Assembly (NCBI GenBank): GCA_016271365.2
Contig: CM028130.1
Coordinates: 470,179,501 to 470,243,500, forward strand
Length of the DNA: 64,000 bases
Reading direction: 5' to 3'
Source: Neoceratodus forsteri
Lineage: Eukaryota > Chordata > Ceratodontiformes > Ceratodontidae
The notes beneath the pieces are model-generated. The model searched no databases and was not told where the DNA came from. It saw only the letters and a program-made list of their open reading frames with translations. How positions within the stretch are numbered: the stretch's first letter is position 1; each line of letters starts with the position of its first letter. The translations under genes were made by a program, and so were the position numbers. Below are positions 1 to 9,975 of the stretch, piece by piece.

Positions 1-243
1 ACAGTGACCCAAGGTTATTGACCATGCATAAAAAGCTGGCCCATAACTGCTGGGACCTATGTCACAGCAGTGATGTAAGGCTACTGACCATGCATATAAA
101 GCCGACCCATACCTGCTGGGCCCCTTGCCACAACAATGACACAAGGCTACTGGCCATGCATAAAAAGTGGGCCTATAACTGCTGGGACCTCTGCCACAAC
201 AGTAATCCAAGGCTATTGACCACGTATAAAAAGAGGGCCCATG
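1..243. repeat. SatA minisatellite, left block (~66-bp unit)
   Basis: About 3.7 imperfect copies of a unit built around 'CAGTGACCCAAGGCTATTGA', 'CCATGCATAAAAAGTGGGCC' and 'CATAACTGCTGGGACCCC'. The spacing of the CAGTGAY word is 65-66 bp. The same unit reappears at 8146-8339, 8544-8789, 9162-9186 and 12991-13027, so the intervening elements were inserted into one array. The short forward ORF across it is a by-product of the repeat. Confidence 0.9.
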
Positions 244-411
244 AAGAACAGTTACGTAAGAACTTTCCAAAACAGTAGATCTTCCAGGAGGGGGAAGGTG
301 GGAGAGAAATCACACCTGATGACTGAGAGCCCCTCAAAGATCTACTGTTACGGTAAGTTCTTACGTAACTGTTCTATCTTCTTCGGTGGTATCTCAGTCA
401 TCAGGTAACAC
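244..411. repeat. DIRS 3' terminal repeat and internal complementary region
   Basis: Two nested inverted repeats. 'GAACAGTTACGTAAGAAC' (246-263) pairs with 'GTTCTTACGTAACTGTTC' (about 356-373). 'CACCTGATGACTGAGA' near 313 pairs with 'TCTCAGTCATCAGGT' near 393, and the second arm also contains 'ATCTTCTTCGG', matching in inverted orientation the right end of the element near 8130. This is the expected DIRS arrangement, in which a region next to one terminal repeat is complementary to the outer ends of both termini and templates circle formation. Confidence 0.8.
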
Positions 412-1398
412 CAACCAAGCAGTGACAAGTGTCAACAGACAGTCTGGGAGGCTGGATCTCCATAAGGAGTCCTTGTAACATAGCCCTGCCAAGACCTGCA
501 AGGACTCTTGAGGCAATGTACAGACTCTAATGCTTGGTGAAAATTTTGGACTGTACTCCAGGTGGCAGCTGCACAAATGTCAGCGCCTGAGACCCCTTTC
601 AAACAAGCCACCGAGGTAGCTATGCCTCTGTTGGAGTGAGCTTTAAAAGCACCAGACAATTCTTTGCTGTACTTGTAGCATAACACAATGCAATTTGCCA
701 ACCATTTGGATAAACTTTGCTTAGAAACTAAAGTCTTCTCTACCTGGGAAGAAAGAAACAAACAACTGCTTTGAATTTCAGGACTCTTTAGTTTAAAGCA
801 GATAATACTCCAAAGTTCTGTGCACATCTAACATATGGAGCAGTGCTTCCCCTGGATTGGCACACTCAGGAAAATAAACAGAAAGGTGGATAGACTGATT
901 TAAGTATGAACTCAGAGACCACCTTGGGTAGAAACTTAGAATTTGTGCGCATACCCTGTCTTTGTGAAAAATCAAATAAGGCTCCTCACATCAGAGGGCC
1001 TGAAGCTCTGAAATTCTTCAAACAGAAGTAATTGCAACTAAAAAAAATGCTTTCCAAGAGAGAAAGCACAAATTGCAAGTCACGATTGGCTCAAAAGGAG
1101 ACATGATCAACTTCTCCAAAGTAAAATTCAAGTCCCAAGCCAGGATCGGAGAACAGATTGGAGGTTTCAGGTGCAGGATTCTGCTTAGAAAGGTATGGGA
1201 GACATCCAGCTGAGCAATCGTGCGGTCACCCATGGGCTCATGAAAGGCAGAAACAGCCGAAAGGTGAACCCTGAGGGAGGAATACTGGTGGTCTGTGTCA
1301 GACAAAGAAATCAGGTAGTCTAGGATATGATTCACTGGGCTGGTGAAAGGGTCTAGGGAATGTTTGGCAGCCCAGGTGGCAAACTGCTTCCACTTCAT
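394..1398 (-). pseudogene. DIRS tyrosine recombinase (YR) remnant
   Basis: The recombinase would join the circular cDNA to the target. Four frame-shifted pieces read in order on the minus strand: 1398-1018 (N-terminal core-binding part, with 'LDPFTSPVNHILDYLISL' and 'SSLRVHLSAVSAFH'), 975-793 ('YLNQSIHLSVYFPECAN', 'LHMLDVHRTLEYYL'), 827-432 ('LSKWLANCIVLCY', then 'KAHSNRGIATS' with the H-x-x-R catalytic box, then 'ICAAATWSTVQNF') and 576-394 (C-terminal tail, 'CTLPQESLQVLAG'). At the place where the nucleophilic tyrosine of the family should lie, after the 'ATWS..F' motif, I see no tyrosine in either overlapping frame. With at least three frame changes the gene is dead. Confidence 0.82.
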
Positions 1399-1422
1399 GG
1401 CATAAGTGGCACAGTTGGAAGG

Positions 1423-3100
1423 TTAGTGAGTGGCCACCAGGATGTCTGCCACCTTGTTAGAGACCCTGAACCTGGCAATGGCTACATTCTCAGGAGTCAG
1501 GCATGCAGATGGAGGGACTGGAGGTTGGGATGGACTAGGGTACCCTGATCCTGGGTTAGCAGATTCCTGCAAAGGGGCAGAGGGACCGGAGGTTCCTCCA
1601 CCAGCTGCTGAAGCAGAGGGAACCATATCTGGTGCGGCCAGAATGGAGTTACCAGAAGCATGCTGGCCCCCTCCATTTGCAACTTGATCAGTACCCTCTG
1701 AATTAGGGGAAATGGAGGGAATGCATACAGAAATCTCCCGCTCCAGGAGAGGGACGTGTCTCACCAGAAAACTCCAGGCTTTAGTTTTTCATTGAGTGTG
1801 AACGGAAAAAGGTCCAACTCTGGATGACCACCTCTGTTGAACAGATCTTCTGCTATGAATGAAAGAAGCTCCCATTCATGCATGCTAGACTGAGTCCTGC
1901 TGAGACTGTCTGCAGGGTGTTTAGGACACCTGGCACGTGGATCTCAGAGAGTGTCAGACCGTGTTCTAGTGCCCAATACCACACTCTCATGGCCTCCCTG
2001 CAAAAGGGTACGAGTGAGTCCTGTCCTGCTTGTTGATGTAGTAGACAACACTGCACCAGCAGTTGACCTGGAGCAAGATGCTCCTGAAATGCCTGCATGG
2101 CACAGAGCACTGCTCTCATTGCTAGGACACTGATATGCAGGGCATCTTCCCACTGGGACCAGGAGCCCTAGGATTGGAAGGGACCCAGATGTGCTTGCTC
2201 CTCAGCCTAGACCCCAAAGTATCTGTGGTTAGAATCTGATGCAGGGAAGAAAAAATGGAAGGGAACCCCTTGAAGAAGATTCAGGGGGTCCATCCACCAC
2301 TGCAGTACCTTGCGTACTGGGGAGGAGACCAGGATTTGTTGGTCCAACTCATCTGTATGCTGGTCCCATTGCACTCTGAGGGTTCACTGAAGAGTGGGCA
2401 TGTGAACCCTAGACAGTGGAACAGTGGGAATGGCCACTGCCATTAGACCCAACAACCTGAGGTACAATCTGGCAGGAATGTATCGACTCCAAGCAACTTC
2501 CTGAGCTTGGGCTATGAGGCACTCTGCCCTGTTTTGGGGTAGGAAGGCCTTCCCCTGCTTAGAATCCAGGACTGCCCCAATATACTGCAGTCTTTGAGAT
2601 GGTACTAGAACCGACTTGGGCAGGCTGACAGTAACGCCCAGAGAGAGTGGAAGAGCTGGAGAGTGCACTTCAGAGTCAGGGAAAGCTGTTCCCTGGATGG
2701 GGCCTTGAGAAGCCAATCATCCAGGTAAGGGAAGACATACAGTCTCCTTCCTTCTGAGGGCTACTGTGAGCACTGCTAAGCACTTGGTAAAGACATGGGG
2801 TGCAGAAGATAAGCCAAAGGGCAGCACTTTGAACTGATAATGCTTGCCCTGAAAGGCAAAACAAAGAAACCTCCTGTGGGGAGGAAAGACCGAAATGTGT
2901 AGGTAAGTGTCCTGCATGTCCAGTGAACAGAGCCAGTCCTCAGTCTTAAGGAGGGGCATAAGGCCTGGCAAAGTTACCATCCGGAACTTTTTGTTCTGGA
3001 CAAAAAGATTGAGTTCCTTTAGATCGAGGATGGGCTTCAGATCTCTGGTCTTTTGGGGGACCAGGAAAAATCTGAAATAAAACCCCTGATTTCTCTGTCA
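1423..3100 (-). pseudogene. DIRS reverse transcriptase-RNase H remnant
   Basis: From the 5' side on the minus strand: 'LVPQKTRDLKPILDLKELN' at about 3065-3010 (fingers region), 'DWLCSLDMQDTYLHISV' and 'HYQFKVLPFGLSSAPHVFTK' within 2980-2717 (the PFGLSSAP palm motif), then 2716-2384 ('LGVTVSLPKSVLVPSQRLQYIGAVLD', shifted frame). An RNase H-like stretch follows at 2119-1853 ('HQQAGQ', 'HVPGVLN'), then the typical downstream DIRS segment with 'LLVTPFWPHQIWFPLLQQL' (1682-1497). The product copied element RNA into DNA. Several frameshifts separate these segments, and the YxDD-type active-site box is not intact in the frames I can read. Confidence 0.83.
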
Positions 3101-3108
3101 CCTTGACA

Positions 3109-4260
3109 CTAATTTGATTGCATGCTTGCGCAGAAGAGACTGCACTTCCTCCTGGAGAACAGACAAGTGAGCCAGGGGGATAGTTGGAGGGTGGGGAAGG
3201 GGTGTCTGAAATCTGCTGGATAAGCTCTAGGGTGTGACCCTTCTCTATAATTTGCAGGATTCATGCATCTGAAGTTATGGTTATCCATTGAATCAGATGG
3301 AGGGAGAACCAATTTCCGACCACCACCTCCTGGGTCTGGACCAAAGGAGGAGTTCTGGCAAGGAGTCAAGCTGAGGTGGAACCAGCTGCAGAGGCTGGTC
3401 TGTCATTTCTGGGATGCTCTGCCGATGCTGTAACACTGGAGGGGGCGGGCAATGGAGCCTGGGCTCGATGTTTACCCCAGGCACGGGGAGCTGATCCTGG
3501 CCTATTGGCCTGTCTATGAAAGGTAGACCATGCTCTGCCTCAAGGCTGAGTATGCTGGAGAAAGTGGACAGATTTGACGGCTGTGCCTGAGGCCTGCAAA
3601 TCATTTATAAGGTCCTGGACATCAGGGCCGAAGAGCTTGGTGCTATTGAAAGGGGCATTAAACACCTTGTTCTGTGCATCAGCTGCAAATCCCAAGACTT
3701 GAAGCCAGGAGTGTCTATGAAGGCATATGCCAGTAGCAGCTGCTCTGACCACTGTATCGGCCATATCATACAGGGCCCTGAGGAGGTGTTTGCTAACATC
3801 CTCAGCAGTTTGAAAACACTGAAGAAGTTCCTGCTTCTGGAGCCATCAGAAAGGGCCTGAGCGACAGCTTTGCCCTTTCTCCAGTTGGCATTCTGGTATT
3901 TAACCATGTGTGACAGATAATTAGCAATCCTCAGACCCAAAGTACAGGAGGCGTAAATGGTTTTAACCCAGAGGTCAATCCCACAGGACTCCTTTTCTGG
4001 GGGAAGGGAACTAAGGTGCTTAGGTGCCTTAGATCTGTCATGGGCTGCCTTGATGACCACAGAGTCAGTTTTGGCCTGGGCAGCAAAATAAGGAAGGCCC
4101 TGAGGGGCATTATAAAGCTTGCCTGCCCTGCCTGGCATAGCTGGCACCATGTCTGGCCTGTGCCAGGCTGCCATAGTGGCATTCTTCAGAGTTGGAAGCA
4201 TAAGAGGAGGAATGATCTTAGGGTGAGATTCGGGAATCTCCAAGATGTCCACCAGGTCTA
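3109..4260 (-). pseudogene. DIRS gag, C-terminal part
   Basis: A 238-codon frame (to 3605) with 'AAWHRPDMVPAMPGRAGKLY' and 'ASCTLGLRIANYLSHMVKYQ', which resembles the central region of vertebrate DIRS gag ('LRIANYLAH'-type motif). The remaining C-terminus continues frame-shifted at 3764-3540 ('NSTKLFGPDVQDLINDL') and 3604-3109. The frame continues past 4260 into an unrelated-looking repeat, so the first ~20 residues of the apparent ORF (4321-4261) are probably not gag. The N-terminal half lies at 7165-7760. Gag packages element RNA; this copy cannot encode a whole protein. Confidence 0.75.
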
Positions 4261-4873
4261 TTTGTGTGTCTAATTTCTGTTTGACTTCCTGTAGGTTACA
4301 CATAGAATCTGAAAAATTCATAACATGCTGTTTTGTGATTCAATGAACTGACAAATGAGGATTTTGGTTTCTTTTACAAATTCACTTTTCCTGACCATGG
4401 ATATACTAAAACAAAAATGTCTCAACAAAATGTTTTTAAATAAAGAATTTAGCAGTAATTTAGTTGATATGTGTAAAGAGCTTCTCCCTGGAAAATTATC
4501 TGGTTGCCACAAGCAGAATGGGACTTCACAGATGGGGGAACTCACAGCAGCAGAAGAAGCATGTTGGCATTAAAAGCTTAGTGGTGTGGATGTAGAGGCA
4601 CCAGTATTTAAGCATGACTTTGGTAGAGGATTAATTGTGACTGGGAGGGGGTGAGGGAGGGAGGGAGTGAATCTTGATATTTTTAGCATAATGGTTTTCT
4701 GAAACTTCACCCTTCAATGGATTAGACTCTGCAGCCATCTGTACAGTATATCACTAAGCCACATGCAGTGTGGTATGGGTAAAACCCTGATTACCAGACC
4801 AGGACCAGTGCTGTAAAATCTGCACTAGGCACAGCTTGTGCAAATATTGTGGATTCAGTGAAACAGCAATAAA
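4260..4873. repeat. 614-bp direct repeat, copy 1
   Basis: Aligns end to end with 5356-5971 from 'TTTGTGTGTCTAATTTCTGT' to 'ACAGCAATAAA', with scattered substitutions and small indels. Offset between copies is about 1,097 bp. The pair could be the LTRs of a small non-autonomous element that landed in the DIRS gag, or a partial tandem duplication. Clean TG...CA ends, primer site and target duplication were not identified. Confidence 0.75.
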
Positions 4874-5355
4874 GTACTGCATTCAGAAAAGGGCAGATTT
4901 CATCTTTGCTACCAAACAACATAATAGTGTGTTAAAAATAGATTCCTCCACTGAAGCCTCATTACTACGCTGCATGTGTGTGTATAGGAAGTTTTAGAGC
5001 ACTATTTTTCCTCTGGCTTGAGGAATTAATGGAACACACAGAAAGTTAACTCATTATCTTCTAGCAGTCAGAACTTTTTGCATAGAAAGGTCCCCATGGC
5101 CCCTCACGACACCTCATTAAGCCATTTGACATCACCATCCTAAGACCAGTCAGTGTGATTCTTTGCAGAACATTGCATAGCAAGAGTCCCAGCCTTACCT
5201 TTTTCCAAATAATACACCAACTTCATTCTCAGTCAGGCAGTCCTGGGCTGGGCTACTGTTTATATTCTACTGAATCTTAACTTGCAATTTGTGACTATAG
5301 GTGTTTACAACTGAATGACAGTAACCACATTTGCTTCACTTGCAAATACGTAGGC
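4874..5355. other. Spacer between the two 614-bp repeats
   Basis: About 480 bp with no open frame, no recognisable element motif and no internal repeat that I can support. If the flanking repeats are LTRs this would be the internal region of a very short non-autonomous element. Confidence 0.4.
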
Positions 5356-5971
5356 ATTTGTGTGTCTAATTTCTGTTTGACTTACTGTAGGTTACACATA
5401 GAATCTAATAAGTTCATAACATGCTTTATTGTGATTCAATGAACTGATAAATGGGGATTTTGGTTTCTTTTACAAATTCATTTCTCCTGATCATGGATAT
5501 ATTACAACAAACATTTCTCAACAAAATTTTTACAAATAGGGAGTTTAGCAGTAATATAGTTGATATGGTGTAAAGAGCTGCTCCCTGGAAAATTATCTGG
5601 TTTTGGGGGTGAGGGGTTGCCACAAGTGGAATGGGACTTCATGGATGGGGGAGCTCATAACAGCAGAAGTGGCATGTTGGCATTAAAAGCTTAGTGGTGT
5701 GGATGTAGAAGCACCAGTATTTAAGCATGACTTTGGTAGAGGATTAATTGTGATGGGGGGGAGAGTGAGTCTTGGTATTTTAAACATAATGATTTTCTAA
5801 AACTTTTGCCTTCAATGGGTTAGACTTTGTAGCCATCTGTACAGTGTATCACTAAGCCACATGCAGTGGGGTATGGGTAAAACCCAGCTCACCAGACCTA
5901 TGCCAGAGCTATACAACCTGGACTGGGCATAGCTTGTGCAAATATTACTGATCCGGTGGAACAGCAATAAA
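5356..5971. repeat. 614-bp direct repeat, copy 2
   Basis: Second copy of 4260-4873, beginning 'TTTGTGTGTCTAATTTCTGT' and ending 'ACAGCAATAAA'. It lacks part of a G-rich tract (around 5755) that is longer in copy 1 (around 4650). Confidence 0.75.
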
Positions 5972-6591
5972 AGATAAACTATGCAATACCCTCAATAACA
6001 TACCTACCCCAGTTTACATTTACCTGATGCCCATTTTTAGGCCTTATATAGTAATATATTTCTTCAAGAGAACAGCTTGTAATGAAATGTGGCATTTGGG
6101 CATATGCACTTTTATATTAAATGAATTTTGTGTGTGAACTGTATATTAGTCTCTAAAAAAAATAACAATTAAATACATCGAATGTCTTCAAAAACTTGTC
6201 TCAACATTGTGTTTATCTTCCACCTTGTCACAACATACAGTTGTCTCAGCAGTGTTTTCAGTTAGGGTACAGTACCTTCATGTATATGATGGCCTGGTTC
6301 TGTTGAGTTGATTGCTATAACAGTGCATGGAATAAAATGCAAAACATATAGGTAACTCTAATACAGATGGTGGCATTATTTTTAATTATACAATGGCAAG
6401 GAAAAATGTAAGAAGTTGATCGGCTGCTGACCCATTGAAACAGTGATGTTATTACACAATAACAGCACCGTAGCTTTGGATTTGGATCATTCCTTGCATT
6501 TTCTCTTAAGAAATATTTTTCCACACTAACAAAAAACATCCTTTAAAATTTATTTTTTATTCTGTATATAATAACAAGACATTGCATAATT
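5972..6591. other. Unassigned AT-rich sequence inside the DIRS gag interruption
   Basis: No coding potential or known element motif. Around 6440-6470 there is 'GTGATGTTATTACACAATAA', which resembles the arm of the foldback element at 6592-6734, so part of this stretch may belong to the same DNA-element family. Confidence 0.35.
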
Positions 6592-6734
6592 GCAATGAGG
6601 CACTCCAGGGTATGTGTTATCGTGTAATAACGTCAATCCTGGGTGGTGGAAGCTCTCGGCTTCGCCTCATGCTTCAGCTCACCCCAGGAGTGATGTTATT
6701 ACATGATAACACACACCCTGTCATGCCTTATTGC
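6592..6734. mobile_element. Foldback (palindromic) MITE-like element
   Basis: The first ~52 bp ('GCAATGAGGCACTCCAGGGT' ...) and the last ~52 bp (ending 'TGTCATGCCTTATTGC') are near-complementary, including 'GTGTTATCGTGTAATAACGTCA' against 'TGATGTTATTACATGATAAC', around a short loop near 6650. It shares the words 'ACACCCTGTCATGCCTTATTGCTTAA' in part with 13943-14074, so both are copies of one family. No TSD was recognised. Confidence 0.7.
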
Positions 6735-7105
6735 TTAAATATGCTCTTTCTCAATGTACTGTACTTTGATTCACTTAGTATATGCAACAGCCTTCATGTG
6801 AACACTCTGGGCTTCTTTTTGAGTCCTGATGTCTATTTGCTTTAGCTATTGTATATAGTTTGAACTGCTTTGGTCTTCTTGATGTGGTGCCTGTGTGCCT
6901 AAACTATGTAATCTGTTTAACTACTGCTACCCATGTATCTCCAGTAAATGACTGTTATAACTGTCTGCTCTCCAAGCCATTGTTTTTTGACTTGTTAACT
7001 GTGCTGTCTTTGTATTAGTTTTGACAAGGTGTCTTTGTAAATGAGTCTCTGACTCAAAGGTTTGTAAATCTGATATTTTTTAAATAAATAAATGTTTATG
7101 TTTAA
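6735..7105 (+). mobile_element. LINE-type (L2-like) 3' end
   Basis: A non-coding stretch that finishes in 'TTTTTAAATAAATAAATG', the (AAAT)n tail also seen at the 3' ends of the L2-like copies at 12950-12990 and 14650-14674. Only the 3' UTR and tail are present. Assignment rests on the tail and the T-rich, stop-rich character, so it is tentative. Confidence 0.45.
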
Positions 7106-7164
7106 GCCCATGAAACACCCTTATCTAATTAATGCATTCACAGTCGTAGTGGCTCTGCTAGAGC

Positions 7165-7760
7165 TTGTTAAATTTGACCAGCACTTCATTCAGGTCCATA
7201 GTGGACGTTGATGGAAGAGGGTTCAACGGCACAGGAGCCAATGACTTTCCATCCCTGGACGGAGAACAGGGAGGCTTTCATGGAGCTGTCGTCGATGATG
7301 TGTCCATCGTCTATGGTGGAGGGTCAGACGACTTGGAGGTCGATGGCTGAGTGCTTTGTGAGTTGGGCGGGGGAGCTGTTGGTATGGGTCTGGTAGGAAT
7401 AGAAACCTGGACAGCTGGTTTCTTCATTGGAGCAGCCAATGACGATGAAGACCCCTCTGAAGGAGAGGCCGACAGGGAACAGGATCGCCGCTGGGGGAAG
7501 CGGTCGCGATCCCAGTCTTTTTTTATGACTTTTCCATGAGGACTCATCTCGGGTCTTGAAGGCCTGGGAGCTCAAAAATATGATGGGCAACTGGGCGGCC
7601 TGGCCCCAGAGAAACCCTGCCCAGAGCTGGCTACCTGTTCCATTAATTTTTTCAGAGCCTTCTTGCGTCACCTGAGGGTTGTTTAATTAAACTTCTGGCA
7701 GACCTCACAGTTGGAGACGTTGTGGTCAGGTCCAAGACAGCAGACACAAACAGAGTGTTC
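7165..7760 (-). pseudogene. DIRS gag, N-terminal part
   Basis: On the minus strand around 7751-7680 the frame reads 'DEHSVCVCCLGPDHNVSNCE' followed by 'VCQKF', a Cys/His cluster typical of the start of DIRS gag. A Ser/Pro-rich stretch with 'QRRSCSLSASPSEGSSSSLA' and 'PPPNSQSTQPSTSKSSDPPP' follows (7547-7311), then 'MDLNEVLVKFNKL' (7197-7159), where coding similarity stops at the interruption. The rest of gag resumes at 4260 downward. A stop follows the Cys/His cluster at about 7683, so the N-terminus is broken too. Confidence 0.75.
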
Positions 7761-8089
7761 ATCTGTAGATGCAATCTTCTTTCCTCAACAGCAGAGATGG
7801 AAAAGAGAAGAAGTAGGATTAACTCTCAACATAAACAAAAAGAAAAAATCTCTAAACAGAGATTTTGGTAAGGGTTAGAGCAAAAAGCATCCGTAGGCCA
7901 AAAAGGCATGAACACTGCGACAAAGCTTCCGTAGAAACTGTGCAAGCAAGTCGATGGCCGGAAAGAACTGAGGAGGGAGTGGGGCCACCCATGCCTATAC
8001 AGGGTTGCTGATGTTGGCAGACGTTGATGGCATGGGCAGCCCCAGTTGTACTGCTGAAAATCTTCCATGTGGATTCCCCTTCACCAATG

Positions 8090-8145
8090 GTGAAGGTTCT
8101 TATGGTGTTATCTGATGACTGAGATACCCCCGAAGAAGATCTGCT
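8090..8145. repeat. DIRS 5' terminal inverted repeat (right end)
   Basis: 'TTATCTGATGACTGAGATAC' and 'CCGAAGAAGATCTGC' are the inverted counterpart of 378-406 at the other end. SatA restarts directly after it. Confidence 0.8.
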
Positions 8146-8339
8146 TGGACCCCTGCCACAACAGTGACACAAGGCTACTGACCATGCATAAAAAGTGGTC
8201 CCATAACTGCTGGAACCCCTGCCACAACAGTGACACAAGGCTACTGACCATGCATAAAAAGCAGGCTCATAACTGCTGAGATCCCTACCACAGCAGTGAC
8301 CCAAGGCTATTGACCGTACATAAAAAGTGGGCCCATAAC
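8146..8339. repeat. SatA minisatellite
   Basis: About three ~66-bp SatA units between the DIRS right end and the hAT-type MITE. The final unit is cut in 'GCCCATAAC', which is the target duplication of that MITE. Confidence 0.9.
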
Positions 8340-8543
8340 TAGGGATGTAAGTTTGTCATGGATGAGGTTATAATGACTCATTGTTTGTTCATGAAATCAT
8401 TAGTAAACAGTAGTAAATGTTGTGGCACTGCCATCATTGCTACATTCTGATGACACTAGTGAAAGTCATGGAAGTCTTGAATAAAGATCAAACGTCATGG
8501 AATCAATGATGTGTATGACTGCCATGACAAACTTACATCCCTA
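8340..8543. mobile_element. hAT-type MITE with perfect TIRs and 8-bp TSD
   Basis: A 204-bp element whose first and last 22 bp are exact inverted repeats (start 'TAGGGATGTAAGTTTGTCAT'). It is flanked on both sides by CCCATAAC (8332-8339 and 8544-8551), part of the SatA unit and present once in uninterrupted units. An 8-bp duplication with TAGGG-type ends fits the hAT superfamily. It has no transposase, so it was mobilised in trans. The perfect TIRs and TSD suggest a fairly recent insertion. Confidence 0.93.
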
Positions 8544-8789
8544 CCCATAACTGCTGGGCCCCTTTGCAATAACAGTGACCCAAGGCTATTCACCATGCAT
8601 AAAGAGAGGGCCCCTAACTGCGGGGACCCCTGCCACAACACTGACCCAAGGCTATTCACCCACGCATAAAAGAAGGCTCATAACAGATGGGCCCCCTTGC
8701 CACAACAGTGACCCAAGGCTATTAACCATGCATAAAAAAATGGGCACGTAACTGTTGAGCCCCCTTGCAATAAGAGTGACATAAGGCTC
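8544..8789. repeat. SatA minisatellite
   Basis: Nearly four SatA units with small indels, continuing directly from the MITE target site. Ends near 'AATAAGAGTGACATAAGG' where the tRNA-like segment begins. Confidence 0.88.
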
Positions 8790-8932
8790 AGCTGGGACTT
8801 GAACCCAGGCTGCCTGAAATACCATTCCGGGTTGCGCTACTCAGCTTCATCACCAAGGCAACTGGAACCTGGGTTGCCCAGAGTACACATTACTCTTTCT
8901 CCAATGCACAACTTGGTGCGGCACAAATAATT
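8790..8932 (-). mobile_element. tRNA-like SINE fragment
   Basis: On the minus strand it contains 'GGTTCAAGTCCCAGCTG', a perfect RNA polymerase III B box, about 50 nt after a weak A-box-like stretch ('GCTGAGTAGCGCA'). There is no cloverleaf I would call a tRNA gene. Similar B-box sequences lie in the adjoining foldback, so this may be a partial third copy of the same unit. Confidence 0.5.
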
Positions 8933-9161
8933 ACTACATTTTCAATCACATGGGTGCGGTGTGCATATTTATGGAAAACGTACAAACAGAGGAGAGAAAG
9001 ACATAAGTGCCTCAGCTGGGCATTGAACCCAGGCTGCCCAGAACAGTATTCTGGGAGGCCTGGGTTCAAGTCCCAGCTGAGGCACTTACTTCTTTCTCTC
9101 CTCTGTTTGTACGTGCTCCATAAATATGCACACCACACCCATGTTATTAAAAATGTAGTGA
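8933..9161. mobile_element. 229-bp palindrome carrying tRNA-like B boxes
   Basis: Starts 'CTACATTTTCAATCACATGG' and ends with its near-complement 'CATGTTATTAAAAATGTAG'. Arms are about 112 bp with a loop of a few bases near 9045-9050. Each arm holds 'CCTGGGTTCAAGTCCCAGCT' or its complement, matching a polymerase III B box, plus 'AAACAGAGGAGAGAAAG'. Both strands read almost the same peptide, a direct result of the palindrome. Either a SINE inverted dimer or a foldback element. Confidence 0.85.
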
Positions 9162-9186
9162 CCTAAGGCTATTGACCGTGCATAAA
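9162..9186. repeat. SatA remnant
   Basis: 'TGACCTAAGGCTATTGACCG' followed by 'TGCATAAAAAGTGG', part of one SatA unit. Interrupted by the L2 element; the unit resumes at 12991. Confidence 0.8.
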
Positions 9187-9188
9187 AA

Positions 9189-9975
9189 GTGGTCCCTCAG
9201 GCTTGGAAAACTGCTAAGGTCATTCCCCTCCACAAAGGTGGTGACACGTCCAGCCCTGGGAACTATCGACCTACCTCCCCCCTCCTCTTCCTTGCTAAGC
9301 TACAAGAATCACTAATCTACTCAAGGGTCTCTGAATTCCTTACCATCTCCAACAAACTTTCCCTGCTCTAAGCCAGTTTGAGAAAGAATCACTCGACCAC
9401 GTCCTTCCTTCTGCATGTTACAAATGCCATACCTTCTGGTATGGACCAGGGTTACATCACTGTGGCCCGTATTCATCGACTTGGCAAAAGCATTCAACTC
9501 GGTGTCCCATCCACTCCTGCTCCGCAAGCTCCACAAAATTGGCCTGGCCACCCCAGTCATAAACTAGTTCAACTCCTACCTAGAGAACTGGTGCCAGGCT
9601 GTTCAAGTAGGCTCCACCCTATCCTCTCCCCTCCTGATCCTATATGGGGTTCCCCAAGGTCCTATCCTTGGATCCGTCTTATTCTCCCTTTTTATTAATG
9701 ACCTCCCCCAGCTTGTTCGCTCAGATTCATATGTATCACGGACGGATCATCTATACCACAGGATCCTCAACCCTTGATGTAGTGACCCCCAAAAATGATT
9801 CTTACAGCATGCTAAACTGGTTCAAGACAAACAACTTGAGAGTATATACACCAAAAACTGTCTCCATGACCTTTGGTCCAAGGCAGAAACTCTCAACTAT
9901 CTCGTCCCCCCCATGTCTTTTCCACCCCTAACGGCTCCCCCCTTGAAAACATTTCTGCATGCAAATACCTTGGAA
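9189..9975 (+). pseudogene. L2 reverse transcriptase, first block
   Basis: Opens with 'WKTAKVIPLHKGGDTSSPGN' and 'YRPTSPLLFLAKLQESLIYS', the conserved start of the RT domain. After frame changes: 'NHSTTSFLLHVTN' (about 9383), the 'VPQGPILGS' motif (about 9650-9675) and 'SMLNWFKTNNLRVYTPKTVS' with 'MTFGPRQKLS' (9809-9890). The fingers and palm are thus recognisable, but the YxDD position reads through a frame break. The frame then runs into the inserted CR1 near 9975. Not functional. Confidence 0.85.

Larger units (their letters stand above)
244..8145 (-). mobile_element. DIRS-like tyrosine-recombinase retrotransposon, decayed and interrupted
   Basis: Read on the minus strand the order is gag (7760-7165, then 4260-3540), reverse transcriptase with RNase H (about 3100-1850) and a tyrosine recombinase (1398-394), as in vertebrate DIRS elements. 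The ends are inverted repeats instead of LTRs: the left end carries a copy of the right terminal sequence (8105-8142) in both orientations. SatA resumes exactly outside both ends (unit broken after 'GGCCCAT', resumed at 'TGGACCCCTGCC'). Every coding part has frameshifts and stops, and gag is split by about 2.9 kb of other sequence (4260-7140). DIRS elements integrate through a circular intermediate with a YR enzyme and make no target duplication; none is seen. Classification is by motif reading. Confidence 0.88.

Noticed and set aside
8790..8870. Functional tRNA gene on the minus strand
   Set aside because: The B box is good but the A box is weak and no acceptor stem or anticodon arm forms; neighbouring copies show it is a dispersed tRNA-like repeat.
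9187..9190. Target duplication for the L2 at the SatA junctions
   Set aside because: The bases next to the two junctions do not repeat convincingly; L2 insertions often lack clear TSDs.
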